A stretch of 30,937 bases of DNA, from positions 1 to 30,937 of the forward strand of contig JBEKNT010000020.1 of NCBI GenBank assembly GCA_049522565.1, in the 5' to 3' direction. Under the pieces are notes generated by a model. The model was not told where the DNA came from, did not search any database, and was given only the letters and a program-made list of their open reading frames with translations. A program made the position numbers and the translations under genes. Positions within the stretch are counted from its first letter, which is position 1. Each line of letters begins with the position of its first letter. Positions 30,892 to 30,937 of this stretch are shown here, one piece after another. This DNA comes from JASHVB01 sp049522565. GTDB lineage: Bacteria > Pseudomonadota > Alphaproteobacteria > Acetobacterales > Acetobacteraceae.

Positions 30892-30937
30892 AGGAGATTC
30901 TTGGCGACCGCACTCGCCAACGCCCCCCGCTGCGATA

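Overview
The window looks like a chromosome segment of an alphaproteobacterium, most likely of the Acetobacteraceae/Rhodospirillales type. The reasons are the SecB, Tim44-like, DnaQ, CoaE and AroE neighbourhood, a BTAD-TPR regulator of a style common in that group, generally high GC content, and branched-chain amino acid type ABC transport genes. The taxon is an inference from gene content. No rRNA, tRNA or CRISPR array was recognised.

Positions 1-14410 (all minus strand, transcribed right to left) hold the structural half of a contractile-tailed prophage that continues past the left edge. The order is large terminase, portal, scaffold, major capsid, neck and tail-completion proteins, a 49-residue protein, sheath, tube, a tail assembly chaperone with a -1 frameshift extension, a short tape-measure-position protein, gpU-like, gpX-like LysM, gpD hub, gpV spike, gpW and partial gpJ. 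Sheath to gpD follows the P2 order FI-FII-E/E'-T-U-X-D. Many genes overlap by a few bases, as in one translationally coupled transcript. Integrase, lysis and tail-fibre genes are not in the window.

Positions 14411-19382 are an accessory strip between the phage module and housekeeping genes. It holds a small exported or lipoprotein-like protein, a stand-alone receiver-like protein, a minus-strand pair made of a 59-residue peptide gene and a DUF6065-type protein, and a divergently oriented BTAD/TPR regulator. The 530-base divergent intergenic region contains a perfect palindrome and a run of nested inverted repeats that looks like a structured RNA. This is the part most likely to hold something undescribed.

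Positions 19383-24440 carry housekeeping genes: a LutA-type CCG protein and a Tim44-like protein (minus strand), then a histidine phosphatase and SecB (plus strand), then the aroE-coaE-dnaQ operon (minus strand). About 440 bases upstream of aroE hold no gene I can name.

Positions 24879-30739 carry an NHL beta-propeller protein and a complete ABC transporter set: periplasmic binding protein, LivH, LivM, LivG and LivF, all on the minus strand with tight overlaps. Palindromes with the core CCGCTTCGCGG surround the binding-protein gene. A 112-base element with 14-base inverted repeats and 9-base flanking direct repeats separates livF from the NHL gene.
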